NCBI RefSeq assembly: GCF_006716745.1
Contig: NZ_VFPP01000001.1
Coordinates: forward strand, 3,286,001-3,350,000
Length of the DNA: 64,000 bases
Reading direction: 5' to 3'
From: Saccharothrix saharensis
Lineage (GTDB): Bacteria > Actinomycetota > Actinomycetes > Mycobacteriales > Pseudonocardiaceae
Shown here: piece after piece, positions 17,505 to 26,103 of the stretch
How the letters are laid out: each line of letters starts with the position of its first letter
How positions within the stretch are numbered: the stretch's first letter is position 1
Notes under the pieces: generated by a model
Told to the model about the DNA's origin: nothing
Databases searched by the model: none
The model's input: the letters and a program-made list of their open reading frames with translations, nothing else
Program-made: the position numbers and the translations under genes

Positions 17505-18894
17505 ACGCGCCGATCAGCCGGGCGGCCAGGTAGCCCTCCAGCTGGTCCATCGACACGCGCTCCTGCGACATGGTGTCGCGCTCCCGCACCGTCACGGCGT
17601 GGTCGGTGAGGGTGTCGAAGTCCACCGTGACGCAGAACGGCGTGCCGATCTCGTCCTGCCTGCGGTAACGGCGGCCGATGGCGCCCGCGTCGTCGAACTC
17701 GATGTTCCAGTGCTTGCGCAGCGCGTTGGCCAGGTCCTTGGCCTTCGGCGACAGGTCGGCGTTGCGCGACAGCGGCAGCACGGCCGCCTTCACCGGGGCC
17801 AGCCTGCGGTCCAGGCGGAGCACCACCCGCTTGTCCACGCCGCCCTTGGCGTTGGGCGCCTCGTCCTCGGTGTAGGCCTCCAGCAGGAACGCCATCATCG
17901 GCCGGCCCACGCCCGCCGCGGGCTCGATCACGAACGGCTTGTAGCGCGAGTTCGTGGCCTGGTCGAAGTACGACAGGTCGACGCCGGAGTGGTTCGAGTG
18001 GGTGGTGAGGTCGAAGTCGGTGCGGTTGGCGATGCCTTCCAGCTCACCCCACTCCTGCCCGCCGAACCGGAACCGGTACTCGATGTCGACGGTGCGCTTC
18101 GAGTAGTGCGACAGCTTTTCCTTGGGGTGCTCGTAGTGCCGCAGGTTCTCCTTGGAGATGCCCAGCTCGGTGTACCAGCGCGTGCGCTCGTCGATCCAGT
18201 ACTGGTGCCATTCCTCGTCCGTGCCCGGCTCGACGAAGAACTCCATCTCCATCTGCTCGAACTCACGGGTGCGGAAGATGAAGTTGCCCGGCGTGATCTC
18301 GTTGCGGAAGCTCTTGCCGATCTGGCCGATGCCGAACGGCGGCTTGCGGCGCGACGTGGTCTGCACGTTCAGGAAGTTGGTGAAGATGCCCTGCGCGGTC
18401 TCCGGGCGCAGGTAGTGCAGGCCCTCGTCGGTCTCGACCGGGCCGAGGTGGGTCTTGAGCAGGCCGTTGAACATCTTCGGCTCGGTGTACTGGCCGCGGG
18501 TGCCGCAGTTCGGGCACGGCACGTCGGACACGTCGCCCTCGGCCACCTGCTTGCCGGTGCGCTCGGCGTACTCCTCGGCCAGCGTGTCCTGCCGGAACCG
18601 CTTGTGGCACGAGTTGCACTCGATCAGCGGGTCGACGAACGCCTCGACGTGCCCGGACGCCACCCACACCTCGCGCGGCAGGATCACCGACGAGTCCAGG
18701 CCGACGACGTCCTCGCGGCCGCGCACCATGTAGTTCCACCACTGGCGCTTGATGTTGTCCTTCAGCTCGACGCCGAGCGGGCCGTAGTCCCACGCCGACC
18801 TGGTGCCGCCGTAGATCTCGCCGCACGGGTAGACGAACCCGCGACGCTTGCACAGGCTGACGACGGTCTCGATGCGATCGGCTGCCACGGACAC
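17503..18894 (-). CDS. glyS: glycyl-tRNA synthetase (dimeric type)
   Basis: This class II synthetase charges tRNA-Gly. The 463-residue protein has the eukaryote-like alpha2 form: [27 protein letters not shown] at the N-terminus, class II motif 2 around [10 protein letters not shown] with [14 protein letters not shown], and motif 3 in [18 protein letters not shown]. The anticodon-binding domain ends [16 protein letters not shown]. Zinc-type cysteines are visible in CNSCHKRF and CPNCGTRGQ. The start is GTG 18894, with a second in-frame GTG at 18888. Position beside smtB-zur is as in M. tuberculosis. Confidence 0.97.
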   Translation of the reverse strand: MSVAADRIETVVSLCKRRGFVYPCGEIYGGTRSAWDYGPLGVELKDNIKRQWWNYMVRGREDVVGLDSSVILPREVWVASGHVEAFVDPLIECNSCHKRFRQDTLAEEYAERTGKQVAEGDVSDVPCPNCGTRGQYTEPKMFNGLLKTHLGPVETDEGLHYLRPETAQGIFTNFLNVQTTSRRKPPFGIGQIGKSFRNEITPGNFIFRTREFEQMEMEFFVEPGTDEEWHQYWIDERTRWYTELGISKENLRHYEHPKEKLSHYSKRTVDIEYRFRFGGQEWGELEGIANRTDFDLTTHSNHSGVDLSYFDQATNSRYKPFVIEPAAGVGRPMMAFLLEAYTEDEAPNAKGGVDKRVVLRLDRRLAPVKAAVLPLSRNADLSPKAKDLANALRKHWNIEFDDAGAIGRRYRRQDEIGTPFCVTVDFDTLTDHAVTVRERDTMSQERVSMDQLEGYLAARLIGA

Positions 18895-18999
18895 TCCATC
18901 GGGAGATGCAGAAAGGACGGAAACGGGCTTGCCAGGGTAGTCCTTGCCGTCAGCTCCCCATCGGGCGACCGGGCCACGCCCCGCGCCCCGGCGGTCCGC

Positions 19000-19380
19000 T
19001 CAGCGCGGGGTGGTCGGCCCCGCGGCCTCACCCAGGCGGACGGTGCCCGCGTCGTGCGCCAGCAGGCTCACCTCGCGCCGCACCGCGCCGTCGGCGGCGA
19101 CCAGCAGCGGCTCGTAGGCGGCGGGTTCGTCGGTGTTCGCCTCGGACAGCAGGGGGATGACGTGCTCCCGCACCTCGAACGGCGACAGCGCCCGCCGGTA
19201 GGCCACCACCGAGTCGAACTCGACGGTCAGCACGAACCGGTCCGCCTCGTCGGTCGACCGGGACAGCTGGGCACGCCGACAGCCGGGTTGGGCGGTGAGC
19301 AGGGCCAACGCCCGGTCGACGCGCCCGGTGAACGCCTCGACCCCGGGTTCGGCCACGGTGAAGCGGCACACGAGCAGCAC
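19000..19380 (-). CDS. antibiotic biosynthesis monooxygenase-domain protein
   Basis: The 126-residue protein has the ABM dimeric alpha/beta-barrel pattern: MLLVCRFTVAEPGVEAFTGR, QPGCRRAQLSRSTDEADRFVLTVEFDSV, and FEVREHVIPLLSEA. Family members include small quinone-forming monooxygenases and haem-degrading enzymes; many have no assigned reaction. It begins with GTG, 17 bases from the divergent DUF6703 gene. A CATCCT -10-like element lies 6 bases upstream, indicating a leaderless message. Confidence 0.85.
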   Translation of the reverse strand: MLLVCRFTVAEPGVEAFTGRVDRALALLTAQPGCRRAQLSRSTDEADRFVLTVEFDSVVAYRRALSPFEVREHVIPLLSEANTDEPAAYEPLLVAADGAVRREVSLLAHDAGTVRLGEAAGPTTPR

Positions 19381-19385
19381 GGTGC

Positions 19386-19392
19386 AAGGATG
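19386..19392. promoter_or_regulatory. overlapping back-to-back -10 elements
   Basis: On the plus strand AAGGAT (19386-19391) ends 6 bases before the GTG at 19398. On the minus strand CATCCT (19392-19387) ends 6 bases before the GTG at 19380. The two -10 hexamers overlap by five bases, so the two leaderless promoters could not be occupied together. Confidence 0.45.
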
Positions 19393-19397
19393 CCACG

Positions 19398-19664
19398 GTG
19401 GCTGGTAACTCGAAGCGGACCCTGATCCCCGGTGCCGGACCGCTCTCGCGGGTGCCCGCGCCGGCGGCGTTCCTGCTGGTCCTGGTGCTGTTCGGGCTCG
19501 GCGTGTGGCTCCAGGGCACGGTGGGCGCGCTGCTGCTGGGCCTGTTGGCGCTGGGGGTGGCGGCGCTGCTCGCCACGACCTGGCCCCTGCTCACCCCGAG
19601 CGCGCGCGTGTTGAGACTCCTCGTGCTGGCCGTCCTGGTGCTCATCACGGTGTCCGTGCTCTAG
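19398..19664 (+). CDS. DUF6703 family small membrane protein
   Basis: The 88-residue protein has two closely spaced membrane helices (AAFLLVLVLFGLGVWLQG and ALLLGLLALGVAALLATTW) and a third at the end (LRLLVLAVLVLITVSVL). It matches the actinobacterial DUF6703 family found beside glyS and zur. Function is unknown. It starts with GTG and seems leaderless. Confidence 0.85.
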   Translation: MAGNSKRTLIPGAGPLSRVPAPAAFLLVLVLFGLGVWLQGTVGALLLGLLALGVAALLATTWPLLTPSARVLRLLVLAVLVLITVSVL

Positions 19665-19677
19665 CGCCGTAGTATCG

Positions 19678-19697
19678 GTGGTGAAAATCCATACCAC
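19678..19697. promoter_or_regulatory. inverted repeat upstream of smtB, probable metal-regulator operator
   Basis: GTGGT (19678-19682) and ACCAC (19693-19697) flank GAAAATCCAT. The segment TGAAAATC resembles one half of actinobacterial Zur boxes, while the arms resemble ArsR/SmtB dyads. It lies just before the Shine-Dalgarno GGGAGG (19700-19705) of smtB, so the operon is likely autoregulated. Which of the two regulators binds cannot be told from sequence. Confidence 0.5.
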
Positions 19698-19709
19698 GTG
19701 GGAGGCGAC

Positions 19710-20111
19710 GTGACGGTCGGAGTGCGGGGCGAGCACGTGCACTCCCCGGAACGCCGCGTGCCCCCGCCGGCGCCGCGCCAGCCGACCCGGACCCTGTCCG
19801 CGGCCGGTGAGCTGCTGCGCGCGCTCGCCGCGCCGGTGCGGATCGCGATCGTGCTGCAACTGCGCGAGGCGGACCGGTGCGTGCACGAGCTGGTCGAGGC
19901 GCTGGGCGTGGCCCAGCCGTTGATCAGCCAGCACCTGCGGGTGCTCAAGGCGGCGGGCGTCGTGCACGGCGAGCGGCACGGCCGCGAGGTCGTCTACCGG
20001 CTCGTCGACGAGCACCTCGCGCACATCGTGGTGGACGCGGTGACCCATGTGGACGAGGGGCCGCGTGGTATCAACCAGACCGACCGGTCCCCCCGGACGG
20101 AGGAGATGTGA
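19710..20111 (+). CDS. smtB: ArsR/SmtB-family zinc-sensing repressor
   Basis: The 133-residue protein has a winged helix (CVHELVEALGVAQPLISQHLRVLKAAGVVHGERHGREVVYRL). The last helix carries the full alpha-5 zinc site D-x-H-x10-H-x2-E (DEHLAHIVVDAVTHVDE), the spacing known from SmtB/CzrA. That predicts release from DNA on binding zinc. I chose GTG 19710 because GGGAGG lies 4 bases upstream, instead of GTG 19698. It overlaps zur by four bases (GTGA), the same two-gene order as in M. tuberculosis. Confidence 0.93.
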   Translation: MTVGVRGEHVHSPERRVPPPAPRQPTRTLSAAGELLRALAAPVRIAIVLQLREADRCVHELVEALGVAQPLISQHLRVLKAAGVVHGERHGREVVYRLVDEHLAHIVVDAVTHVDEGPRGINQTDRSPRTEEM

Positions 20112-20539
20112 CCACTAGCGAGCGTCCGACCACCGCTGTGCCCGGCCTGCGGTCGACCAAGCAGCGCACCGCGGTGTCCAAGCTGCTCGACTCGCTCGGC
20201 GAGTTCCGCTCGGCCCAGGAGCTGCACGAGGAGCTGCGCAAACGCGGCGAGGGCATCGGCCTGACCACGGTCTACCGCACGTTGCAGTCGCTGGCCGACG
20301 CCGGCGAGGTGGACGTGCTGCGCACCGACTCCGGTGAGGCGATCTACCGCCGCTGCTCCCAGCACCACCATCACCACCTGGTGTGCCGCAACTGCGGCCG
20401 CACGGTGGAGGTCGAGGGCCCGGCGGTGGAGAAGTGGGCCGACCGCGTCGCCGCCGAGAACGGGTTCGTCGAGGTCAGCCACACCGTGGAGATCTTCGGC
20501 ACGTGCCGCGACTGCTGCGGGCAGGCTCAGCCCTCGTAG
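20108..20539 (+). CDS. zur: Fur-family zinc uptake regulator Zur
   Basis: The 143-residue Fur-family protein has the winged helix (RSTKQRTAVSKLLDSLGEFRSAQELHEEL ... GLTTVYRTLQSLADAGEVD). The metal region follows: CSQHHHHHLVCRNCGRTVE, then HTVEIFGTCRDCCG. Two CxxC pairs form the structural zinc site. Pairing with smtB identifies it as Zur rather than the iron regulator: with ample zinc, Zur represses uptake genes. The GTG start overlaps the smtB stop. Its 3' end overlaps the convergent TIGR03943 gene by 13 bases. Confidence 0.95.
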   Translation: MTTSERPTTAVPGLRSTKQRTAVSKLLDSLGEFRSAQELHEELRKRGEGIGLTTVYRTLQSLADAGEVDVLRTDSGEAIYRRCSQHHHHHLVCRNCGRTVEVEGPAVEKWADRVAAENGFVEVSHTVEIFGTCRDCCGQAQPS

Positions 20540-21246
20540 GTGTCCTCGGGCGTGGCGATCGGCACGACCTGCGACACCGTGAACGTGGGCACGAACGCGC
20601 TCTCCTTGGTCGCCGAGCCGGGCACGACCCGGCCGGTGGCCTCGACCCACTGGTCGGTGGGCAGCGCGGCGAAGTCCTGGCCGACCATCTTCGCCTTGAC
20701 CGGCGAGGCGTCCGCGGCGCAGCACGAGATGGTCAACCGGGCGATGAACACGTCGGCGTCCTTGCGCACGACGAACCCGGTGAGCTTGACCGTGCGGTCG
20801 TCCAACGAGCCGGAGTCGTCCCACGCCGTGCGGGTGACGAACTCCGAGATGGTGAGCGGGACGACGTCGTCGGAGGGCAGCGGCGCGAACCCGCTCGACG
20901 CCTTGGCCTCCTGGGCGGCGTTGCGGTCGGACCGGTTCACCGTGTCCGCGCCGAGCGCGGGCGGGCTGATCAGGAACACCGCGAACACCGGCAGCAGCAG
21001 CATCCACGGGCTGCGGGACGTGCCGTGCTCGTGCCCGGCGTGCTCGACGCCGCTCGGGTTCTGCTGACCGCCGCGGATGTCGCGCACGATCGACACCAGG
21101 GCCAGCACGACCATGACGCCGCCGGTCAGGACCAGCCACGGTTGCAGCGACTCCTTGACGTACCGCAGGTACGTGCCGGTCAGCGCGAGCTTGAGCAGCG
21201 CGCCGCCGAGCAGGACCAGCAGGATGTTCTGCGTCTCTCGTCTCAT
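20527..21246 (-). CDS. TIGR03943 family (DUF1980) membrane protein
   Basis: The 239-residue protein has N-terminal helices (NILLVLLGGALLKLALTG, WLVLTGGVMVVLALVSIV), a His-containing loop HAGHEHG, a third helix, and an extracytoplasmic domain ending with RLTISCCAADASPVKAKM. It is the partner subunit of the DUF318-type permease encoded 13 bases upstream. Pairs like this are frequently under Zur control in other bacteria, and here they lie next to zur. A role in metal handling is therefore plausible but not shown. I found no convincing Zur box before the pair. Confidence 0.88.
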   Translation of the reverse strand: MRRETQNILLVLLGGALLKLALTGTYLRYVKESLQPWLVLTGGVMVVLALVSIVRDIRGGQQNPSGVEHAGHEHGTSRSPWMLLLPVFAVFLISPPALGADTVNRSDRNAAQEAKASSGFAPLPSDDVVPLTISEFVTRTAWDDSGSLDDRTVKLTGFVVRKDADVFIARLTISCCAADASPVKAKMVGQDFAALPTDQWVEATGRVVPGSATKESAFVPTFTVSQVVPIATPEDTYEG

Positions 21247-21259
21247 GGGACCTCACGCC

Positions 21260-22270
21260 TCACAGGAACACCGCTCCCGCCGCCAGGGCCGACGCGATCG
21301 CCACCAGGAACGTGGCCGGGGCGAAGCGCGCCGCGAAGGACTTGCCGAACGCGCCCGCCTGCAGCGCGATGAGCTTGACGTCGACCGCCGGGCCGACCAC
21401 GAGGAACACCAGCCGGGGCAGCAGCGGCAGCGCCGACATGGAGGCCGCGACGAACGCGTCGGCCTCGCTGCACAGCGCCAGCACCACGGCCAGCAGCGAC
21501 AGCACCACGACGGCCAGCACGACCTGGCCGCCCAGCGTCTCCAGCCACTCCTGCGGCACGAGCACGTTGAACGCGGCCGCGAACACGCCGCCGAGCACCA
21601 GGAACCCGCCCGCGTCGACCAGGTCGTGCCGCGCGGTCTCGGCGAACACCGCCCAGCGGGACGTGCCGTCGTGGTCGGGCAGGCGGCGCAACGCGCGTTC
21701 GGCGATCCACTCGGCCTTGCCGAACCGGGTCCACAGCCAGCCCATGACGATGGCGGTGAGCAGCGCGCCGACGAACCGGGCGGGCACCATCATGGGCGCG
21801 TTCGGGAACGCCACGGCCGTGGACACGAGCACGATCGGGTTCACCGCGGGCGCGGCGAGCAGGAACGTCAGCGCCACGGCGGGTGCCACGCCCTGCTGCA
21901 TCAGGCGGCGTGAGACGGGCACGGACGCGCACTCGCAGCCGGGCAGCGCGACCCCGGCGACACCGGCGACGGGCACGGCCAGCGCGGTCTTCTTCGGCAA
22001 CGCCCTGCGCAGCACGTTCGCCGGGATGAACGCCGCGATGGCGCCGCTGATGAGCACGCCGAGGACGAGGAACGGCAGCGCCTGCACGCACACCGCGACG
22101 AACACCGTGGACGCCGTGCGCAGCACCGGCACGTCGAGCACGCCGACCAGCCAGTCCTGCAGCACCAGCGCGAGCACGAGCAGCACGCAGAGCACTTCCA
22201 GCGAAGTGATCTTCCAGCGCGGTGGCGTGCCGCGCCGGCGCGAGCCGCGGATCTCGCCAGTGATTGTCAC
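21260..22270 (-). CDS. DUF318/YraQ-family permease
   Basis: The 336-residue protein has eight or more membrane helices in two halves. It carries the family signatures GVALPGCECASVPVSRRLMQQGVAP and LLAAPAVNPIVLVSTAVAF in the first half, and ALCSEADAFVAASM in the second. The paired Cys and acidic residues in the membrane region suggest metal transport, but no substrate is proven for the family. The start is GTG 22270. It leads a two-gene operon with the TIGR03943 gene. Confidence 0.9.
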   Translation of the reverse strand: MTITGEIRGSRRRGTPPRWKITSLEVLCVLLVLALVLQDWLVGVLDVPVLRTASTVFVAVCVQALPFLVLGVLISGAIAAFIPANVLRRALPKKTALAVPVAGVAGVALPGCECASVPVSRRLMQQGVAPAVALTFLLAAPAVNPIVLVSTAVAFPNAPMMVPARFVGALLTAIVMGWLWTRFGKAEWIAERALRRLPDHDGTSRWAVFAETARHDLVDAGGFLVLGGVFAAAFNVLVPQEWLETLGGQVVLAVVVLSLLAVVLALCSEADAFVAASMSALPLLPRLVFLVVGPAVDVKLIALQAGAFGKSFAARFAPATFLVAIASALAAGAVFL

Positions 22271-22368
22271 TTTCGAGATGATGCCAGAACTCCGGCCCGT
22301 GGCTCACCGACCTCCGGCTGGTCTTCGGCCGACGGCCACGCGGCCGTCACCGGCGGTAGGTTCGCGGG

Positions 22369-23019
22369 GTGGACTGGCACGGGTGGCACGACGACTACGA
22401 CCGTCCGGACTCGGGGCTGGCCCGGCGGCTGCGCGCCGTCCAGGAGCAGGTCCGGGCCGCGTTGGACGACAGTCCCCCGGGACCGTTGCGCGCGGTGAGC
22501 CTGTGCGCAGGCCAGGGGCGTGACCTGCTGGACGTGCTCGCCGACCACCCCCGGCGCGACGACGTCCGAGCACGCCTGGTCGAGCTCGACCCGCGCAACG
22601 CCGACGTCGCCGCGGCACGGGCGGCCGGCCTGCCCGGGGTGGAGGTGCTGACGGCCGACGCCTCGCTCACCGACCACTACCGCGACCTGGTCCCGGCGGA
22701 CCTCGTGCTGGTCTGCGGCGTGTTCGGCAACATCACCGATTCCGACGTCGAGCGGACCGTCGACCACTGCGCCGCGTTGTGCCGGACGGGTGGCACGGTG
22801 ATCTGGACCCGTCACCGCGGCGCTCCGGACCTCGTGCCGTCGATCTGCGCGTGGTTCGAGGAGCGCGGGTTCGAGCGCCGGTGGCTGTCCGACCCGGACA
22901 CGGGGTACGGCGTCGGCGTCCACCGCTTCCGGGCCGAACCGCGACCGCTGACCCCGGGCGCCCGCATGTTCGCGTTCATCGGGTACGAGGTGCTCGAAAG
23001 ACCTCAGCGGTCGAAGTAG
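22369..23019 (+). CDS. class I SAM-dependent methyltransferase
   Basis: The 216-residue protein has a Rossmann motif I variant (AVSLCAGQGRDLLDVL), motif II acidic residues (RLVELDPRNADVAAARAAG), and the later strand ADLVLVCGVFGNI. The CAGQGRD form is shared by a small actinomycete subgroup with no known substrate. A TAGGTT element 6 bases before the GTG indicates a leaderless message. The end overlaps the convergent macro-KAP gene by 16 bases. Confidence 0.85.
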   Translation: MDWHGWHDDYDRPDSGLARRLRAVQEQVRAALDDSPPGPLRAVSLCAGQGRDLLDVLADHPRRDDVRARLVELDPRNADVAAARAAGLPGVEVLTADASLTDHYRDLVPADLVLVCGVFGNITDSDVERTVDHCAALCRTGGTVIWTRHRGAPDLVPSICAWFEERGFERRWLSDPDTGYGVGVHRFRAEPRPLTPGARMFAFIGYEVLERPQRSK

Positions 23020-25766
23020 GAGAACCGCCGCACGTGCGGGGTCCACTCCTGGAACACGGCGAGCCCCGGCAACGTGACCAGGCGCGTGACCCCTTCGAGC
23101 CCGTCGTGCAACCGCAGCCACCGGCCTTCCTGATCGGGGGTGACCCTCCCGACGACCGGTGAGTGCCCGTCGTCCGGCCGCAGGTCCGCCGCGAACGAGG
23201 CCCACGTCCCGCCCTGGTCCCGGTGCACGAGCCCGCCGCGGACCTCCACCGCCGGCGGGGCGTCGAGCACGGCGACGGCCAGCGAGGGTGCCACGGCGAC
23301 GATCCCCAGCAGCACGACCACCGCCTGGAACTCGCCGGGCCGCTCGTCGTCACCGAGGAACCGCGCCGCGTCGCCGAGGTCGCGGGTGGCGCGGATCATC
23401 CGGTAGATGTTGAACAGCCGCTTCGCCGCGCGCGGTGTGTCGACGAGCGGGTCCAGTGCGGCGAGGAACACCATCTCGCGCTCGGTCAGCGGCCGGGCGG
23501 GCAGGGGAGCGGGCGTGGAGGTATCCAGCTGCGCCCCCGGTTCGACGGGCAGCACGTGTTCCGGCACGTCGTCGCCCGGATCGGCTCGCGGCACGTCCGG
23601 GCCGTCCCCGGCGACCGAGGTGTGTGCCTCGACCTCCGCCATGGACCGCAGCACCTCGCCCAGCCTGCCGCGGGCCATGCCGGGCAGGGTGAACGGGATG
23701 TTGATGATCTTCTCGAGGTAGTCCTCCGGCAGGACGCGCCACGGTGACGCCGCGGTGTCCCCGTCCAGCACACCGGCGTAGTGGTCGCGCAGCGAGCGCA
23801 CGAGCCAGCGCGGGTCGACGCCGACCACCACGACGAACAGGTCCATCGCCAGCAGCAGGTGCACGGCCTCCATGACCTGCACGACCTGCCGCGGCTCGCA
23901 CCGGTCGAGGTCGTCGATGTGCAGCACGATCCGGTCGACCGGTCGCTGCCCGCCGCGGTCCGCGTCGGGGTTCGCCCGCCAGTCGGCCAGCAGCGCGACG
24001 AGCTGCTCGAAGTCCCTGCGCAGGACGGACACGACCCCCAGGTCACGCGTGTAGGCCTCGCCCTTGGCGGCCACGAACGCCGACATCCGGCGTGCCGGGT
24101 CGAGGTTGGCCAGCTGCCTGCCCAGCTCACCGACGTGGGTGACCACCTCGTCCAGCTGCGCCTGGGCGACGAGCTGGTCCGCCTCCGCCTTGCGGAGCAG
24201 GTCCACGGTGTCGGAGACCTGCTCGCGTACGCGTTCCTCGTGGATCCGGTCAAGGCCGCCGCGGATATCCTCGGCCAGCACGCGCAGCTCACCCAGCCCC
24301 TTGCGGGCACGCAGGAGCAGCCCGCCGCCGACCGTCGCGAGGGCCAGGCCCGCGACACCGCCGAGCCAGGTGATCAGCGGCGCCACCACCGCGGCGGCCG
24401 CCGTGACGCCGAGCACGACACCCGCCGCGGCGAGCGCGACCTTGCCCTGACGGTCGCTCGGTAATCGGCGCAGCGCGTCCACGTCAGCGTGGGAGTCCCG
24501 CAGCTGCTGCGACAGCAGCCGGCCCTGCTCGACCTCGTCGGCGACGCCGATCCGGCTCCACACCCGGTCCAGCCGCTCCCGCAGCCGGGTCGACTCCCTC
24601 AGCGCGATGAGCAGGTCGCGGGCGCCGGTGACGTGCTGACGGTCGGCCTCGTCGACCTTGGCCTTGAGGCGGGCGACCTCCTCCTCGGCACGCTGGTTGA
24701 GCTCTGCCAGTTCGTCGTGCCGGTCGACCGTCTCGGCCAGCAGGCGGCGCAGCTCGCCGCGCTGCCGGTGCGGGTCGCGGTCCGCGTCGGCGAGCGCGCG
24801 GAAGATGACGTCCGCCAGGCTCGCCCAGAGGTTGGTGTCCGCGTAGTGCCAGGCGTTGAACCCGATCTGCACCACGCGTCGGCAGTACTTCGGCGAGCCG
24901 GACTCCGCCAACTCGCCGATCCGCCCGCGTAGCATGCCCATGAAGAAGCTCTTGCCCGAGCCCCAATCCCCGAACACGCCGACCGACAGCGGCGTCGGGG
25001 TGGCGCGCTCGGCGATCACCGCGGCCAGCATCGACGCGTACGTGGCCACGCCGAGCCGGTCCCTGGCCAGGGGGATCGGCTCGGTCGGGTCGACCAGGTC
25101 GCTCGACACCCCGCCGGCCAGGTCGTCCGACACCCGGCGCTCATCGGGGCGATCCACCGGCGTCGCGCGCTCCGGTTCCGCCACCGACGTCGGCGCCTCG
25201 GCCTCCGCGGGTGGGCGATCGTGATCGGACCACCGACGGACAACCGCGTCGACCACCTCGGCGTCACGGCCGAACAGCACGACCTGCCGCAACCCCCGCC
25301 TGGAGGGCAGCCGCAGGACGTCCAGGACCGCCGGCACGACCGCCGCGGCCACATCGCGCGGGGGGAGGCCGAGCGCGCCGGTGGCGAGCAGGGGCAGCGC
25401 GACACCGGTCGCGCCCTCCCGGGCAGCCGTGCGGATCGCCGCCCGCGTCGCCGCCACCACGCTCGACGTGTCCACGAGCCCGTAATCGCCATGGGGCGAT
25501 GCGAGGACTACGAGGGCGAGCGAGCCGATGCCCCTCAGCCGGACAACCTCGGGGTCGGACGGCGCGATGCGGGCGAGGTTGACCCGCGAGACGGCCTGGT
25601 CGAAGGTCGGGAACCGATCGGCCAGGACCGACCCGAGGTCACCGAGGGTTTCCCCCACGGACACGACCAGCGCGTCGACCCCCATGTCCCACGGTTCGGC
25701 GGTGACGCAGACCGCCACCGCCACCCCGTCGACGTTCCCCAGTTTCACGATCCTCGGTGAACTCAC
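23004..25766 (-). CDS. macro-like domain fused to a KAP-family P-loop NTPase
   Basis: The 920-residue protein has two parts. Residues 1-165 look like a macro domain: DALVVSVGETLGDLG near the start and VALPLLATGALGLPPRDVAAAV in the position of the ADP-ribose-loop signature. After a low-complexity linker comes a KAP NTPase with Walker A GDWGSGKSFFMG near residue 265 and Walker B VLHIDDLDRCEPRQVV near 600. A coiled coil and two membrane helices (VALAAAGVVLGVTAAAAVVA and GVAGLALATVGGGLLL) are inserted between them, as is typical of KAP proteins. NIPFTLPGMARG and RLFNIYRMIR follow. I chose GTG 25766 because of GGGGGG upstream. It sits at the end of a housekeeping operon and is probably an accessory gene. 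Confidence 0.85.
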   Translation of the reverse strand: MSSPRIVKLGNVDGVAVAVCVTAEPWDMGVDALVVSVGETLGDLGSVLADRFPTFDQAVSRVNLARIAPSDPEVVRLRGIGSLALVVLASPHGDYGLVDTSSVVAATRAAIRTAAREGATGVALPLLATGALGLPPRDVAAAVVPAVLDVLRLPSRRGLRQVVLFGRDAEVVDAVVRRWSDHDRPPAEAEAPTSVAEPERATPVDRPDERRVSDDLAGGVSSDLVDPTEPIPLARDRLGVATYASMLAAVIAERATPTPLSVGVFGDWGSGKSFFMGMLRGRIGELAESGSPKYCRRVVQIGFNAWHYADTNLWASLADVIFRALADADRDPHRQRGELRRLLAETVDRHDELAELNQRAEEEVARLKAKVDEADRQHVTGARDLLIALRESTRLRERLDRVWSRIGVADEVEQGRLLSQQLRDSHADVDALRRLPSDRQGKVALAAAGVVLGVTAAAAVVAPLITWLGGVAGLALATVGGGLLLRARKGLGELRVLAEDIRGGLDRIHEERVREQVSDTVDLLRKAEADQLVAQAQLDEVVTHVGELGRQLANLDPARRMSAFVAAKGEAYTRDLGVVSVLRRDFEQLVALLADWRANPDADRGGQRPVDRIVLHIDDLDRCEPRQVVQVMEAVHLLLAMDLFVVVVGVDPRWLVRSLRDHYAGVLDGDTAASPWRVLPEDYLEKIINIPFTLPGMARGRLGEVLRSMAEVEAHTSVAGDGPDVPRADPGDDVPEHVLPVEPGAQLDTSTPAPLPARPLTEREMVFLAALDPLVDTPRAAKRLFNIYRMIRATRDLGDAARFLGDDERPGEFQAVVVLLGIVAVAPSLAVAVLDAPPAVEVRGGLVHRDQGGTWASFAADLRPDDGHSPVVGRVTPDQEGRWLRLHDGLEGVTRLVTLPGLAVFQEWTPHVRRFSYFDR

Positions 25767-25830
25767 CAGGCCCCCCGGTCGCGCCGGCAACCTATTGGAG
25801 TGCCGACGGTACCGGGTTCATTACTGAGGG

Positions 25831-26103
25831 TTACTCGGGGTCGGCTTCCTCGTCGCGCAGCTCGGCGATCGTCGCCAGCACGTCCGCCGCTTCCGCCACC
25901 GGCAACAGCGGCTCGACCACGGCGGTCACGCCGCGGCTCGCGGCGAGCACCTCCTCGGCCAGCTTCACCGCGTCGTCACGGTCGTAGGGGCCGCACACGA
26001 ACGACGCCCACTCCTCCCCCGCCGACGCCTCGAACGTGATCGCCCACGGCAGGCCCTCCACGTCCGTCTCGTCGTCGGGCTCGTACACGATCACACCGGC
26101 CAT
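25831..26103 (-). CDS. 90-residue hypothetical protein
   Basis: The ATG overlaps the preceding stop codon by one base (TGATG). The acidic protein begins MAGVIVYEPDDETDVEGLPW and has a central EEWASFVCGPYDRDDAVKLAEEVLA segment. There is no membrane segment or recognised motif. Its coupling to the YbjN-like gene and to uppS suggests it is translated as part of that operon. Confidence 0.75.
   Translation of the reverse strand: MAGVIVYEPDDETDVEGLPWAITFEASAGEEWASFVCGPYDRDDAVKLAEEVLAASRGVTAVVEPLLPVAEAADVLATIAELRDEEADPE

Noticed and set aside
17445-19425. long C-terminal extension of the AraC protein
   Set aside because: The sequence is antisense to glyS and the ABM gene. A one-base frameshift explains it better than a 968-residue fusion.
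22225-22310. Zur box in front of the permease/TIGR03943 operon
   Set aside because: The area contains only a weak partial match to the Zur consensus, not enough to call a site.
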